From: JABWBD01 sp040768665
Lineage (GTDB): Bacteria > Planctomycetota > Planctomycetia > Pirellulales > Thermoguttaceae
Length of the DNA: 64,000 bases
NCBI GenBank assembly: GCA_040768665.1
Contig: JAXGMN010000025.1
Span: 124,001 to 188,000 of the forward strand
Direction of reading: 5' to 3'
This document shows positions 1-9,000 of the stretch, in pieces (the first letter of the stretch is position 1; each line of letters starts with the position of its first letter). Position numbers and translations under genes: made by a program. The notes beneath the pieces were generated by a model, which worked only from the letters and a program-made list of their open reading frames with translations, was not told the DNA's origin and did no database searches.

Positions 1-517
1 AAAGCGGCTGCCGGCCCAACTTCGGCAGGAGAGATGTGGCGGACAAGGACGGCGATTTTCCAATTCTCCATGCCCCTTACCACCCGGCACCTGCAGGGGG
101 AGGCGGAAGGGGGGCGAGGTGGACGCAGAAGACACGTGCCGCTGGTGTGGTGCCCAAGTCCGAGATTTCTCAAATACGTGATGAGATGGGCACCACGCGC
201 CTTCAGGTAGTGCGACCGCTACCCTGCGGCGGCTGCGCCGCATTCGTCGGCCAGAGGTTCCCCGGGGCTTTCGTCGGCACGAACGCGAAAGCTGACGGGA
301 AGTACCAAATTTTCAAAGAACTCCGGAGCAGGGAGCGTAGGAGAAGTGGCTCCCGCCCCGTGTGAACTACTCATGTGTTCACGTGTATTATTGTATTCTA
401 TTCGGGAGATCTGTCAAGGAATTTTTTTTGCCGGACAGCGCCGCTTGAAAAACTGGGCAATCTTCGTCGCCGTAAGTCCTTAATCATCGGTCAAAACGTC
501 CTCCGGATGAAGGGGAA
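1..517. other. no gene recognised at the left edge
   Basis: No reading frame here has a convincing start, ribosome site or recognisable product. The only structure I see is a perfect 10-bp inverted repeat, GTGGTGCCCA at 147-156 and TGGGCACCAC at 187-196, with a 30-base loop. It could form a stem but has no T-run after it. A gene ending to the left of the window cannot be excluded. Confidence 0.5.
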
Positions 518-670
518 ATGGATGAGGCACATGAAGCGCGCGAAAAGGCGCGGCGGGACGCTGAGGATTGGCGATGCGCCTTGGAACGACCCGAGCGGCG
601 CGTGCAGGACAGCTTCACCCATGGGCTGGCCGAAGGCCGACAGGCAGGGCTGCTGTCGAGGTTTCTGTAG
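518..670 (+). CDS. small charged ORF, possibly a gene remnant
   Basis: This 50-codon frame starts with ATG, preceded by AGGGGAA, and ends with TAG at 668-670. The product is rich in Glu, Ala and Arg, and its C-terminus contains GLAEGRQAGLL. That pattern resembles the charged tails seen in Rpn/PD-(D/E)XK transposase-like proteins, but 50 residues is far too short for one. It is the only frame on the plus strand before the long minus-strand cluster. It may be the tail of a decayed gene or a chance ORF; I cannot assign a function. Confidence 0.25.
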   Translation: MDEAHEAREKARRDAEDWRCALERPERRVQDSFTHGLAEGRQAGLLSRFL

Positions 671-720
671 TCCGGTGTCAACTTCTTACTTTTTCGCGCG
701 TGGCCGATTTTCTTTCTGCT

Positions 721-2139
721 TCAGAATTCACCGACAACCTCCCCGCCGTGGCGCGAACCGAGCGCGCGAAGGGTCTCTTCATCCATCGAGTACGACAGGA
801 ATCGCACAGAACCGTCGCACATGGCAAAATGCGCCCCGCCCGGGTGCGCGCTCCAGTAGTGCAACAGGTCGGAGCCGCTTGTGAGGTCGCCCGCATCGAG
901 GCCTTCCGATACGTCCAACACGTAGTCCCCAAGGCCGTGACCGTCGAGTCCGATTCCCGCTGCCCACCAGCCCCAATAGGCGTCCGGATCCGCGGGCCTC
1001 TCGCCAAGCAGAATCACCTGCGAGGTTCCGTCGCGGATGTCGGCCAGCCGCACCGTACGGTTCACCGCAGGAAAAACACCGTTGTCGGGAATCTGACGCG
1101 TGGAACCGCGGCATCCCAGATAACTCGTCAGCGCGTAGGCCTCGCCGCCGGGACACGCGTCGCTCGACTCGAACACTCCGTCGCTGTTCGGATCGCTGGG
1201 GCATTGCAGCACGCTCAGCCGCGCCGACGTGTAGGGCTTATACTTGTGGCAATTGCTCCAGACGTCCTCGCGGAGATCCAGGTGCTCCCAAAGGGCGCGC
1301 TCCTCCAGCTCCGGCAGGATCCGGGCGATCCAACTCCACCAGCCGGTGTCCGACTTCCAGGCGACGACGGTCTGCGGCGGGAAGCTGCCATGGCGGTTGT
1401 GGTAGTTGTGCAGTGCCAGGGCGATCTGCCGGAGATTCCCGCGGCACTGCGTCCATCGAGCCGCCTCGCGGGCATACTGGACGGCGGGGAGCAATAAGGC
1501 CAGCAGGATGGCGATAACGCCGGCAACGACGAGCAGTTCGATCAGCGTGAAGCCGCTGCGGCCATTCTGCGATGCCCGCCGCGCCGGAGCCGACAGCAGC
1601 AGGCCGATGTGCTGCCGCGAAGTCAGCACACCCTTCGCGAGGACTTCGCCGCGCTCATCCACGAGGAACGCGAACGGCGTGGCGAACACCTCGTAGCGTT
1701 TGGAGATCGACCAGTCCTCCTGGACGGCCACCGAAAACTCCGGCCCGGTTTCGGCGGCCCACGTCTGCGCTTCGTCCGGCGCGGCATGCATGACGGCCAG
1801 CACCTGCACGTCGCGACGGCGCCGCTGGATGCGGTTCAACTCGGGAACGATGTCGTGGCACGGGCCGCATCGCGACTGGACGAATACAAGCAGCGTCTTG
1901 CGGCCGATCGTTGCGTCGAACGAAAGCGGTTTGCCGGCCAGGTCGGGCAGGGTGAATTCCGGGGCCGGCGTGCCCGGCGCGAGCCCGTTGCGGTTCAGGC
2001 GTCCCGGCGTAGTGGCTTCCAGTTGTTCGAGCCGCCATGCCAGCAACGTCATGCTCCGCAGAACGCCCAGCAGCACAAAGCCGACCAGCACCAGCAATAC
2101 GCTCAACAGGGCAAATGCCGTGATTGTGGCTATGGACAT
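721..2139 (-). CDS. MauD/TlpA-like thioredoxin fused to DUF1559 pseudopilin
   Basis: The 472-residue product joins two normally separate proteins. Residues about 1-190 have an N-terminal membrane segment (residues 4-30), then a thioredoxin fold with the motif CGPC at 91-94 and a cis-Pro region (ATPFAFLVD). This is the arrangement of MauD, the membrane-anchored disulfide protein of methylamine dehydrogenase maturation. At residue 196 a type IV pilin/type II pseudopilin motif (GFTLIELLVV) begins, followed by the hydrophobic helix and a DUF1559 domain ending in a typical HPGGAHFAMCDGSVRFLS segment. ATG at 2139 is chosen over the in-frame TTG at 2157 because GAGGGG lies 8 bases upstream of it. 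The gene follows the small Tat protein at 2269-2514 and probably shares its transcript and leader element. If a prepilin peptidase cleaves at G/F, the thioredoxin half would act as a very long leader; that is inference. Confidence 0.85.
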   Translation of the reverse strand: MSIATITAFALLSVLLVLVGFVLLGVLRSMTLLAWRLEQLEATTPGRLNRNGLAPGTPAPEFTLPDLAGKPLSFDATIGRKTLLVFVQSRCGPCHDIVPELNRIQRRRRDVQVLAVMHAAPDEAQTWAAETGPEFSVAVQEDWSISKRYEVFATPFAFLVDERGEVLAKGVLTSRQHIGLLLSAPARRASQNGRSGFTLIELLVVAGVIAILLALLLPAVQYAREAARWTQCRGNLRQIALALHNYHNRHGSFPPQTVVAWKSDTGWWSWIARILPELEERALWEHLDLREDVWSNCHKYKPYTSARLSVLQCPSDPNSDGVFESSDACPGGEAYALTSYLGCRGSTRQIPDNGVFPAVNRTVRLADIRDGTSQVILLGERPADPDAYWGWWAAGIGLDGHGLGDYVLDVSEGLDAGDLTSGSDLLHYWSAHPGGAHFAMCDGSVRFLSYSMDEETLRALGSRHGGEVVGEF

Positions 2140-2268
2140 GGATGACCCCTCACGCAATGAATGGATGGGGACTGGTCCTGCCGCCGGCCGGAGCGAGGGG
2201 CCGCGCGTCGGCGCCCCCGCTCCAAGACCGCTTTGGCCTTCGCCTCGCGGCTGGCGGCGCGGATGGTG

Positions 2269-2514
2269 CTACTTACTCGGCGGCTCCTTATCCTTTTTCG
2301 GCTTCCGGCAACGCCCGTTGACGCACAACTGTCCCTTGGGGCAGGCGCTGTCGTCCTTGCACCGCCGGCCGGCATAGGCATCGTCCGGCACGGCCAGCAG
2401 TCCCCCGCAGGCCGCGGCGACCAGCGTGGCCGCACGGCCGATCCCTCCCAGGAAACTGCGCCGGGACAGCCCGTCGGCAACCGACTGGGCCAGTTCGTGG
2501 GCTTTGTCAATCAT
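2269..2514 (-). CDS. small Tat-exported Cys-rich protein
   Basis: The 81-residue product has a Tat signal (SRRSFLGGIGRAA, then a hydrophobic stretch ending near AYA). A short mature part follows with four Cys in the pattern C-x5-C-x5-C-x4-C (RRCKDDSACP, GQLCVNGRC) and a Lys-rich tail. ATG at 2514 is preferred because GAGGAG sits about 7 bases upstream; the upstream in-frame ATG at 2529 overlaps that site. It is first in a likely two-gene unit with the thioredoxin-pseudopilin fusion and sits directly behind leader element 1. Export with a thioredoxin-like neighbour suggests the four Cys form disulfides handled by that neighbour. It is not a recognisable methylamine dehydrogenase light chain. 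Confidence 0.75.
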   Translation of the reverse strand: MIDKAHELAQSVADGLSRRSFLGGIGRAATLVAAACGGLLAVPDDAYAGRRCKDDSACPKGQLCVNGRCRKPKKDKEPPSK

Positions 2515-2544
2515 CACACGTCTCCTCATTCGAGCGGTCCGCCT

Positions 2545-2656
2545 GGAAGGAAAACGCCGTCCGTCCGGGGCGCGGACCGTTGTCCCCGGAGGTCGGCTCC
2601 GTTCGGCCGGTGAGGAGTGTTTGGCGACGCTGACTCACCGGTCGGTTCTTTTCTGC
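2545..2656 (-). promoter_or_regulatory. structured leader element, copy 1
   Basis: On the minus strand this segment folds into a perfect 8-bp hairpin (2634-2641 with 2607-2614, CCGGTGAG/CTCACCGG). A second perfect 7-bp hairpin pairs 2584-2590 with 2564-2570 (TCCGGGG/CCCCGGA) and carries ACGGTCCGCGC in its loop. Both lie inside a closing stem of an A-rich 5' strand (GAAAAG, then CCG) and CGG followed by TTTTC. The ribosome site and ATG of the Tat protein follow about 30 bases later. The same architecture recurs five more times in the window. Confidence 0.65.
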
Positions 2657-2745
2657 GAACCATCCCGTGCGACGCATGGATGGGCTCGCGTGACTCATTG
2701 ATTCGGAATCAGCAGCAACGCGGGCCATGAGTATTTGCTGTGTGC

Positions 2746-2806
2746 CACTGTTTGCGATTGAATCGGTCTTCCCTAGGAGAACGGCTTACCACAATCGCAA
2801 GCAGTG
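2746..2806. repeat. REP-like palindrome A
   Basis: CACTGTTTGCGATTG (2746-2760) and CAATCGCAAGCAGTG (2792-2806) are inverted copies with one mismatch across a 31-base loop. The outer CACTG.TTG motif is shared with palindrome B 90 bases away, so the two are probably copies of one small repeat. No gene is visible around them (2660-3090). Confidence 0.5.
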
Positions 2807-2894
2807 CGGCAACGCCGCTCGCGCGCTCCCTCCGGTTTCGGTCCCGCGGCGTAGCGTCTGATGTGCCGGCATGGTGAATCCATCGGTGCGCAAA

Positions 2895-2955
2895 CACTGC
2901 TTGGAGTTGTGGTAAGCCCGGTTCGAATGGTCCGCCCGTACAACTCCAAGCAGTG
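2895..2955. repeat. REP-like palindrome B
   Basis: CACTGCTTGGAGTTGT (2895-2910) and ACAACTCCAAGCAGTG (2940-2955) form a perfect 16-bp inverted repeat across a 29-base loop. It shares the AAGCAGTG arm and the adjoining TTACCACAA/TTGTGGTAA words with palindrome A, but in altered order. It is either a short non-coding mobile repeat or a decayed pair of terminal repeats. Confidence 0.5.
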
Positions 2956-3090
2956 CCACACCGATTGCAGCCGAACGCGAAGGATTGTTGCTCTGCAAGC
3001 GGAGCGATCCGGCATACACCATCGAGTCGCACGGGCAAAGCCCCGCGGGCAATAGCGCCAGGGCCGCTCGATTTCGATCGAAGTTCTGCA

Positions 3091-3336
3091 TCACTGCCGC
3101 CATCCCAGCGGTTTCGGCGTCTCAAAACCGGCGCCCATGCTCTTGTCGGTGATCCTGGTTTTCCCCGATCCGCTGGCAGCCATGCGCAGGATGTAAGAGT
3201 CGTTCAAGTGGTGGTCGCGATGCCGCAACATTACGCCGTGCGCGGGCTTGCCCGCTTGTGCTGCTGCGGAAATCATAAGCAGCAGACTGCACGTCAAAAC
3301 GGTCCTCGGCAGGAGTGAAAGATAGTGAGTCGTCAT
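3091..3336 (-). CDS. truncated paralogue of the TolB-like protein (signal peptide plus C-terminal tail)
   Basis: The 81-residue product starts at an ATG with GGAGGT 6 bases upstream. It has a clear signal peptide (hydrophobic residues 9-24, cleavage after AQA). The rest closely resembles the last ~45 residues of the TolB-like protein at 21842-22900: both have D-H-x-x-x-x-D-S-Y-I-x-R, then TRITDKSM, and both end in GW-R-basic/acidic. The propeller repeats between signal and tail are missing, so this looks like an internal-deletion derivative of a paralogue. It still has its own leader element, ribosome site and intact frame, so it may be expressed as a small secreted protein. Confidence 0.6.
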   Translation of the reverse strand: MTTHYLSLLPRTVLTCSLLLMISAAAQAGKPAHGVMLRHRDHHLNDSYILRMAASGSGKTRITDKSMGAGFETPKPLGWRQ

Positions 3337-3365
3337 GGAACACCTCCACTGCAGGTAAGTCCGCG

Positions 3366-3475
3366 GTACAAGAAAAAAGGCGTCCGTCCGGGCGCGGACT
3401 GGGTCCCCGGAGGTCGGCTCCGTTGGGTCGGTGAGCGGTTCTGCTTGCCTGACGCTCACCGGCCGGTTTTCGTTT
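3366..3475 (-). promoter_or_regulatory. structured leader element, copy 2
   Basis: The first hairpin pairs 3453-3460 with 3430-3437 (GGTGAGCG/CGCTCACC). The second pairs TCCGGG with CCCGGA and carries AGTCCGCGC in the loop. The closing stem uses CGAAAAC on the 5' side and CTTTTTTC on the 3' side. The TolB-remnant start follows about 30 bases downstream. The hairpin stems keep their pairing while differing in sequence from copies 3 and 6. Confidence 0.65.
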
Positions 3476-3588
3476 GCGGTGCTGCTGAGATAACGGCATA
3501 AGGCCCGATCGGTTCATGAAGCCTGTTTTGACACGGTTTTCATCTGGATAGGGTTCGAACAGTACTGCTGCTCCTTTTCTCTCGCTTT

Positions 3589-5806
3589 TCATAACGTGCT
3601 TCGCGCGTAACGGTCCGCCAGGTAGAGCCCCTCGCCGCGATACATGGACTTCAGTTCCTCCGGCGACCAATACACGCGTCCGTGCCGGCATTGGCCGGGA
3701 TCGCCGATTTCCGCACGTCCGTCGGGAGCAAAACCGAACAGGACGACGACATGGGGCCTTCCACCCATGGTGCTGAGTCTGCGGCCGTCTGCCCCCGTGC
3801 CGAAGGTCGGCGTCGCACCGATGCAGACCGAGAGGAGAACAGGGAACTGCCGATGCTTCTTGAGCTCTTCAAGCGGCCCGCGGAAGATCTCGACGTCCCA
3901 AGGTGTGCCGCGTGTTTTGAGTTTCAGGCCGCGGTACAGGCCCAACGCCGGTGTGCCGCTCCGTCGCGTGAGGCAAAGTCGGGCCATCTCCGGTTCGTTG
4001 GCCGGAATTCCGTGCTCCGCCAAAAGCGTCGCGGCTGCGCAGGGACTGCACGAGGCCTCGGCGGTCTGAAGACATATCCCGTCGACGGACCAGAGGTGAC
4101 CCGGTGGCAGTTCCGGCGTCGGGACGCTGGCGGCGACCACGGAGAAGCTTGCGGCCAGGGCCAAGGCGAATACGAACGCCGTTCGGCGCCAAGTTGGAAT
4201 GCCACGACAAGCGCCGAGGATGCCGATGAGAACCGCGGCACCGAGCGGGAAGGCGTTGGTCAGCAGAATGCAGTTGGAAAACGGCACCAGGGCGGCAAGC
4301 CGCAGGCAACCGTGCACACGCAGCGCCAGCCACAGGATCAGTGCCACGGTGCCGGCGGTGACCGCCGCCGTGAGCCAGGCATTGCCACGACGCGCAATCC
4401 AGGATCCCAGCCGGAAGCAGCCGATCGCCGCCACCAGCAGCATCAGCCGTGCGAAGCCGAGATCGCCCCTGAACCAGTCTCCTGCGCCGAGCGGATTGTA
4501 TGCGGCCGCTCTTGTGTCTTGCGAGGCCGGCGGAGAGGGATCATCGTCCGGCAGGCAAAGCACCTCTCTCCGGCGGCCATCGGCCGGCCACGATCGCGGC
4601 ACCGCCGACGTGACGGGTGTGCAGCAGTAGCAATAGTGAACGGGGGTTTGGTCTGCTCCAGGAAATGCGTCTCGCCAACAGTCTTCCGACGGGTAGCGGC
4701 AAGAATCGGCGCGGTAGCGCCATCTCTGCAGAACCGCGGAGCGGATGGTTCCCGCCGCCATGTCGTATGTGAAGTGGCCTTGAGCCGGAGGAAGTGCATC
4801 ATCGCCGTCGGGCAGCAGGCTATCGGAAACAAGCTCGAATCGGACTCGCACTTCCTTGCGGTCAGGGTCGGAAACCGCGGATCGATACTGCGCCTGTCCA
4901 CAGGGAATCTCACGCAGCGACGGGGCGAAGAGCCAAGCGAGTTGTATCGCAGAAACCGTCGACCGATCCATGCGTCCGGAATCGCTCGGCGCGAGCAAGA
5001 CATCCGCCAGCACCGGTGTGTGCGAGAGAAAGTCGCGATCCGACGGGCTGAGTGTGCAACCGACCGGCTCGACCGAGGTGACACCGAATCCATCCTCATA
5101 GGTAATGCGAACGGTCTTGCCCGAGAGGGAATCGATCTGCAAGTAGGCCCGATTCTCGGCACAGTGCGCGATGGCCTCCGCGCCGCCACGTAGGATATCT
5201 TGGGCGAGGTCCGCGGCATCGATTGCCTTCGCGCCGACCCGGTCCATGTCGCGATACCCGCAAAGCACCTCCTCTTCCGGAGCTCCCAAATCAAGGGCCA
5301 GGTTTCTTGCTTCGCTGAAGAGCCGCGCCGTGCAAACTCTCCCGAAGCTGCGCCGCTCGACGATGCGGATCCCGTCGTTCTGCTCGATGGTCCGGCACGC
5401 GCTTGCCTCGAAAACGTAGGCAAGCTGCATGGGCCGCACGACGGCCCAGCCGGTGCCTTGCGGTACTGCCCGGACACGAGCGATCCCAAAGTTGCACCGC
5501 CCAGATGCGGGCTTCTTCCGGGCGGAAGAATCGTTCGGACGCGTGCCGGATCGCCCACGGCAGGTGGGCTCGGCATGGAAGCCCTCTGGCTTTCCACTCC
5601 AACTCGAAAACACTCTCGCGCGTGTCATGGTTCCCGTCGTCCGCAAACGAGAGCGACTGGGGAAGGATATGGCCCAGGCGGTCTCCTTGCCGGTAGGCAA
5701 CCACGGCGATCGTCACGGCGACGACCCAGATGCCTGCGAGAGCCGGACCACCAGCGCGATCCGCTGTCGGTGCGTTGCGCCGGTCTGGTTTTGAATAGCG
5801 ATTCAC
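3589..5806 (-). pseudogene. membrane protein with C39-peptidase-like domain, frameshifted
   Basis: Translation should begin at GTG 5806, which has AGGAGGGG just upstream, in a frame with an N-terminal membrane segment (GIWVVAVTIAVVAY). That frame loses coding character near 5480-5500, and the sensible sequence continues in the next frame down to TGA at 3589. One skipped base is needed to join them, giving about 738 residues. The C-terminal part has four membrane segments, then a C39-peptidase-like domain. It has Gln and Cys in LQTAEASCSPC, His in RPHVVVLFGF and Asp in IGDPGQ, so the catalytic set is present. C39-type domains cleave double-glycine leaders or remodel exported peptides; the substrate here is unknown. 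The break may be a real mutation, programmed frameshifting or a sequencing error. The gene follows leader element 3 and its stop overlaps an ATG, but the frame behind that runs through element 2 and is not convincing. Confidence 0.65.
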
Positions 5807-5896
5807 ATTGCCCCTCCTATCTCGACGCGGCTATGCCGGTAAAACCTCGTCCACGGCGAATTGCCCCGCTGCTATTTCCCAGGCCGGTCGGCGCGG

Positions 5897-6010
5897 TACA
5901 ATAAAAAGGCCGTTCGGTTCCGGGCCGCGCAGACCGTGGGCCCGGGCCTTGGGCTTCGGCCTCCTGAGGTGTGGTTGGCGCTACAGGCTCAGGAGGCCGG
6001 CTTTTTTACG
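5897..6010 (-). promoter_or_regulatory. structured leader element, copy 3
   Basis: It lies between the stop of the giant gene and the start of the C39-like gene. The first hairpin is a perfect 10 bp (5989-5998 with 5958-5967, GGCCTCCTGA/TCAGGAGGCC). The second is CCGGGCC/GGCCCGG with ACGGTCTGCGC in the loop. The closing stem is AAAAAAGCCG with CGGC-C-TTTTT. Bases 5909-5993 are identical over 85 positions to copy 6. The 3' T-run could also make it an intrinsic terminator for the giant gene. Confidence 0.7.
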
Positions 6011-6027
6011 TGAAATGTAGTTGCCCG

Positions 6028-9000
6028 TCACGGGCCGCTTGGGTTCCACATAAGGTTCCAGTCCGGCGCCAATTCGCGTTGGCCGCCCCGTGGCGGCCTC
6101 CTCAAGTCCGTTCCGTCCGGGCGAACGCGGTCGATGCTTGCAGAGAGCAGCCCGTGGCCAATCATCTCCAGCCAATCCTCGTCCCAAAGCGGGCCGTCTT
6201 CGCCGGCCGCTTGGTCTGCAAAATACCGATCTCGCATCAAACTGCGCCGATCGTGCTCGCCGGCCGTCTCCGCGCGCCGGACACCCGCCGCCAGCGTCTC
6301 CAGCATCACGCCGTCTTCTTCGTGCTCGTGTCCCAGGAGGTGCCCCAGTTCGTGCATGACCACCGTGAGCAAATCCATTCGATCCTGCTCGCCTTGGCTG
6401 CCGGGCCGGACGAACTCGCGATCGTCCCGCGGCGTCGCATCGATGAACCAGCCCCACCCGGCGGCGTCGACGTCGAGCCGAATCGTGTTGCCAACGGCCA
6501 GTCCCAGAGTCGTGCCCGGCAGGTCCGCCACGCGGACGTCGACACCGGCGAATCGAGCCTCGTCGATGCCCGGAGCGTACCAGCGGTCGATCGCTTCCGA
6601 TAGAATCGGCTCGACCGCGGAGACGGTGAGGGACTCGCCGGTCATGGCCCCGGGACCGTACGACTCCGCCAGCACGGGCCGCGCTCCGCCGTTCCCGTTT
6701 CCTCCACCGCCTCGATTGGCTCCTGCGATCTGGACGGCCAACGAGAATTCCGACGTATCGCGGGCCACCGGTTCGGTGGCTGGATCGCTATCGTCGTCCA
6801 CAAGACGCGTGGCTGTCGCCGTGATGTACTCGCCGACTGCGGCTTGATCCAGCGGCACGTCGAACCGGATTGCGGCCACCCCGTCTTCGCGGGTTCGAAC
6901 CCGAATCGAGCCCAGCCAGCGCTCTCCTTCCCCGTGGCCGTCGGGATCATCCGGCTGGGTATTGGCATAGAAGTCGACCAGGAAATGGGTCTCCTGCGTG
7001 CTGTAAAGCTGCCCGGCAATCCGGATTACCTGACCGCCGGCCCGCGCCTGGCGGATCACCGGGAAGTTCTGCAATTGGTTCGGTCCGCTATCCGCATCGA
7101 AGGCCGTGTGCGGGTCGTTTGTGGTGACACCGTCGCCGCCCAGATCGATGCCGAGCTTGCCATTGCTGTGAATGGCATTGCCTCGGATCGCGTTGCCTAG
7201 AGAGGCATCGTCTAGGATGAGCACGCCCTGCTCGGCGTTGTGGGCGATGACGTTGCCCAGCGCGTCCGTCGCGGGATCGGTTCCGGTTGTGCCGATCCGA
7301 TTGTCGCTGGCTCCGCGCCAGATCCGGACCCCATAGCGACCGTTGCCCAGTGGCGTCACGCCGTCCAATCCGACACCGATCAGGTTTTCCTCCAGGACAT
7401 TCCCACTACCACGACCGTCCGGGACGTTAAGGCCGTCGAGGTTCACTCCGTCAACCCGATTGGCAGAAATGACGTTGCGGCGAACGACATTCTCCCGGCC
7501 GACCAGCGTTACGCCGACGGCAGGCTGTCCCTGCGCGTTGAGCAGCGCCGCGTTTCCGGTCTCGTCCGTCCCAATGAAGTTGCCTTCGATCAACACACCG
7601 CTGGCTGTAGCGTCGACGTGAATATTGGAGTTGTCGTTTCCGGAGACTACGTTTTCGCGGACGACCGGCCCGGTACCTTGTTGGATCCGAACCCCCATCA
7701 GCGTATTGCCGAGATCGTGCGTGCCCGTGGCGTCGGTGCCGATCCAGTTCGCGTCAATGAAGTTCGTCATGTCGGTCGAAGGCGCGCTGCCGTGGACGAA
7801 TACGCCGTTGACGTCATTGCCGGAGATCACGTTCGCGCGCAGCCTATTGTCCGTGGTATCCTGCAGCAAAACGCCGGAATTCGCGTTTCCTCGATCGAGT
7901 GTGCCGGTGCTGTCGGTGCCGATGAAGTTGCCTTCGATCCGGTTGCCGGTCCCTCGCTGCACCGCAATCCCGTAGCCGGCATTGCCGGAGATCACGTTGC
8001 GTGCCGCCGGATCGGTGCCGCCGATGCGATTGTTGGAGGAATTGCTGATGGTCACCCCGGAACCATTCCCCGGGCCGCCATTGCCGGAAGCGTCGGGGCC
8101 GATGAAATTCCCGGCGACCTCGTTCTCGAAACTGTTCTCGATATGGATCGCAAAACTCACGTTTCCGGAGATCACATTCCGTTCAAGCTCGTCGGACATG
8201 CCGTCGGCATTGGTGCCGATCCGGTTGTAGCCCGCGTCGGCATTGATCATTACGCCTCGGGCGTTGGCCAACGAGGTCAGACCGATGACATCGGTTCCGA
8301 TCCAGTTGCCGGCCAGCACGTTGTCTTCGGTGCCTGCCAACGCAAACTCCACGGCCAAATACGTGTTGCCCGAGATCAGGTTGCCTTCGCGGTCATCGTC
8401 GAGGCCGTCGCCATCGGTGCCGACGTAGTTCCCGCCGGCCCGGATCGATACCCCGATGGAATTCCCCCTGGCCTCGAGGCCATCGGCGGTGGTGCCGATC
8501 CGATTTCCCTGGATGCGAACGCCGCTTGCCGCTCCGAGAACTTGCACGCCCCAAGCGTTTCCCGAAATGAGATTGCCGGCCCCCTCCTCCGCGCCGCCGA
8601 TCAGAACGTTCGTGGAATCCGCCACGTAGACGCCTAGTTCCTCGTTGCCGATCGCGACGCTTCCCGATCGGTTGGTCCCGATATAGTTGCCCCAGACGCG
8701 ATGATCCGAGCCCGCTGCCAGCCGGATGCCAGTTTGATTGCCGGAGATGAGGTTACGGTCGGCTTCGGCCAGGCCGCCGATCAAAGCGCCCGGCGCGCCG
8801 ATGATGTTGATCCCGTACCAGGCGTTGGGCAGGGCGCCGGTTCCCTCCAGATTCGTTCCGATGGTATTGCCCCGGATCACCAGTCCGCTGGAATCCGGCC
8901 CTTCAACAAGGATTCCATCCATGTTGCCGGAGATCAGGTTGCCAACGATTTCGTTGTCGGGCGAGTCGACAAGCCGGACGCCGCGGAAGTTGGCATAGCT

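Noticed and set aside
2269..2514. Methylamine dehydrogenase light chain, suggested by the MauD-like neighbour
   Set aside because: The mature part is far too short and lacks the Trp and Cys pattern of MauA; no other mau genes are near.
2925..2945. GGTTCGAAT word like a tRNA T-loop
   Set aside because: No acceptor, D or anticodon stems fit around it; it sits in the loop of palindrome B.
3122..3691. Minus-strand frame starting at the C39 gene stop (ATGA overlap)
   Set aside because: It would run through leader element 2 and overlap the TolB-remnant gene in another frame, with no protein-like features.
6885..6900. GGGTTCGAACCC palindrome
   Set aside because: It is inside the giant coding sequence and no tRNA cloverleaf can be drawn.
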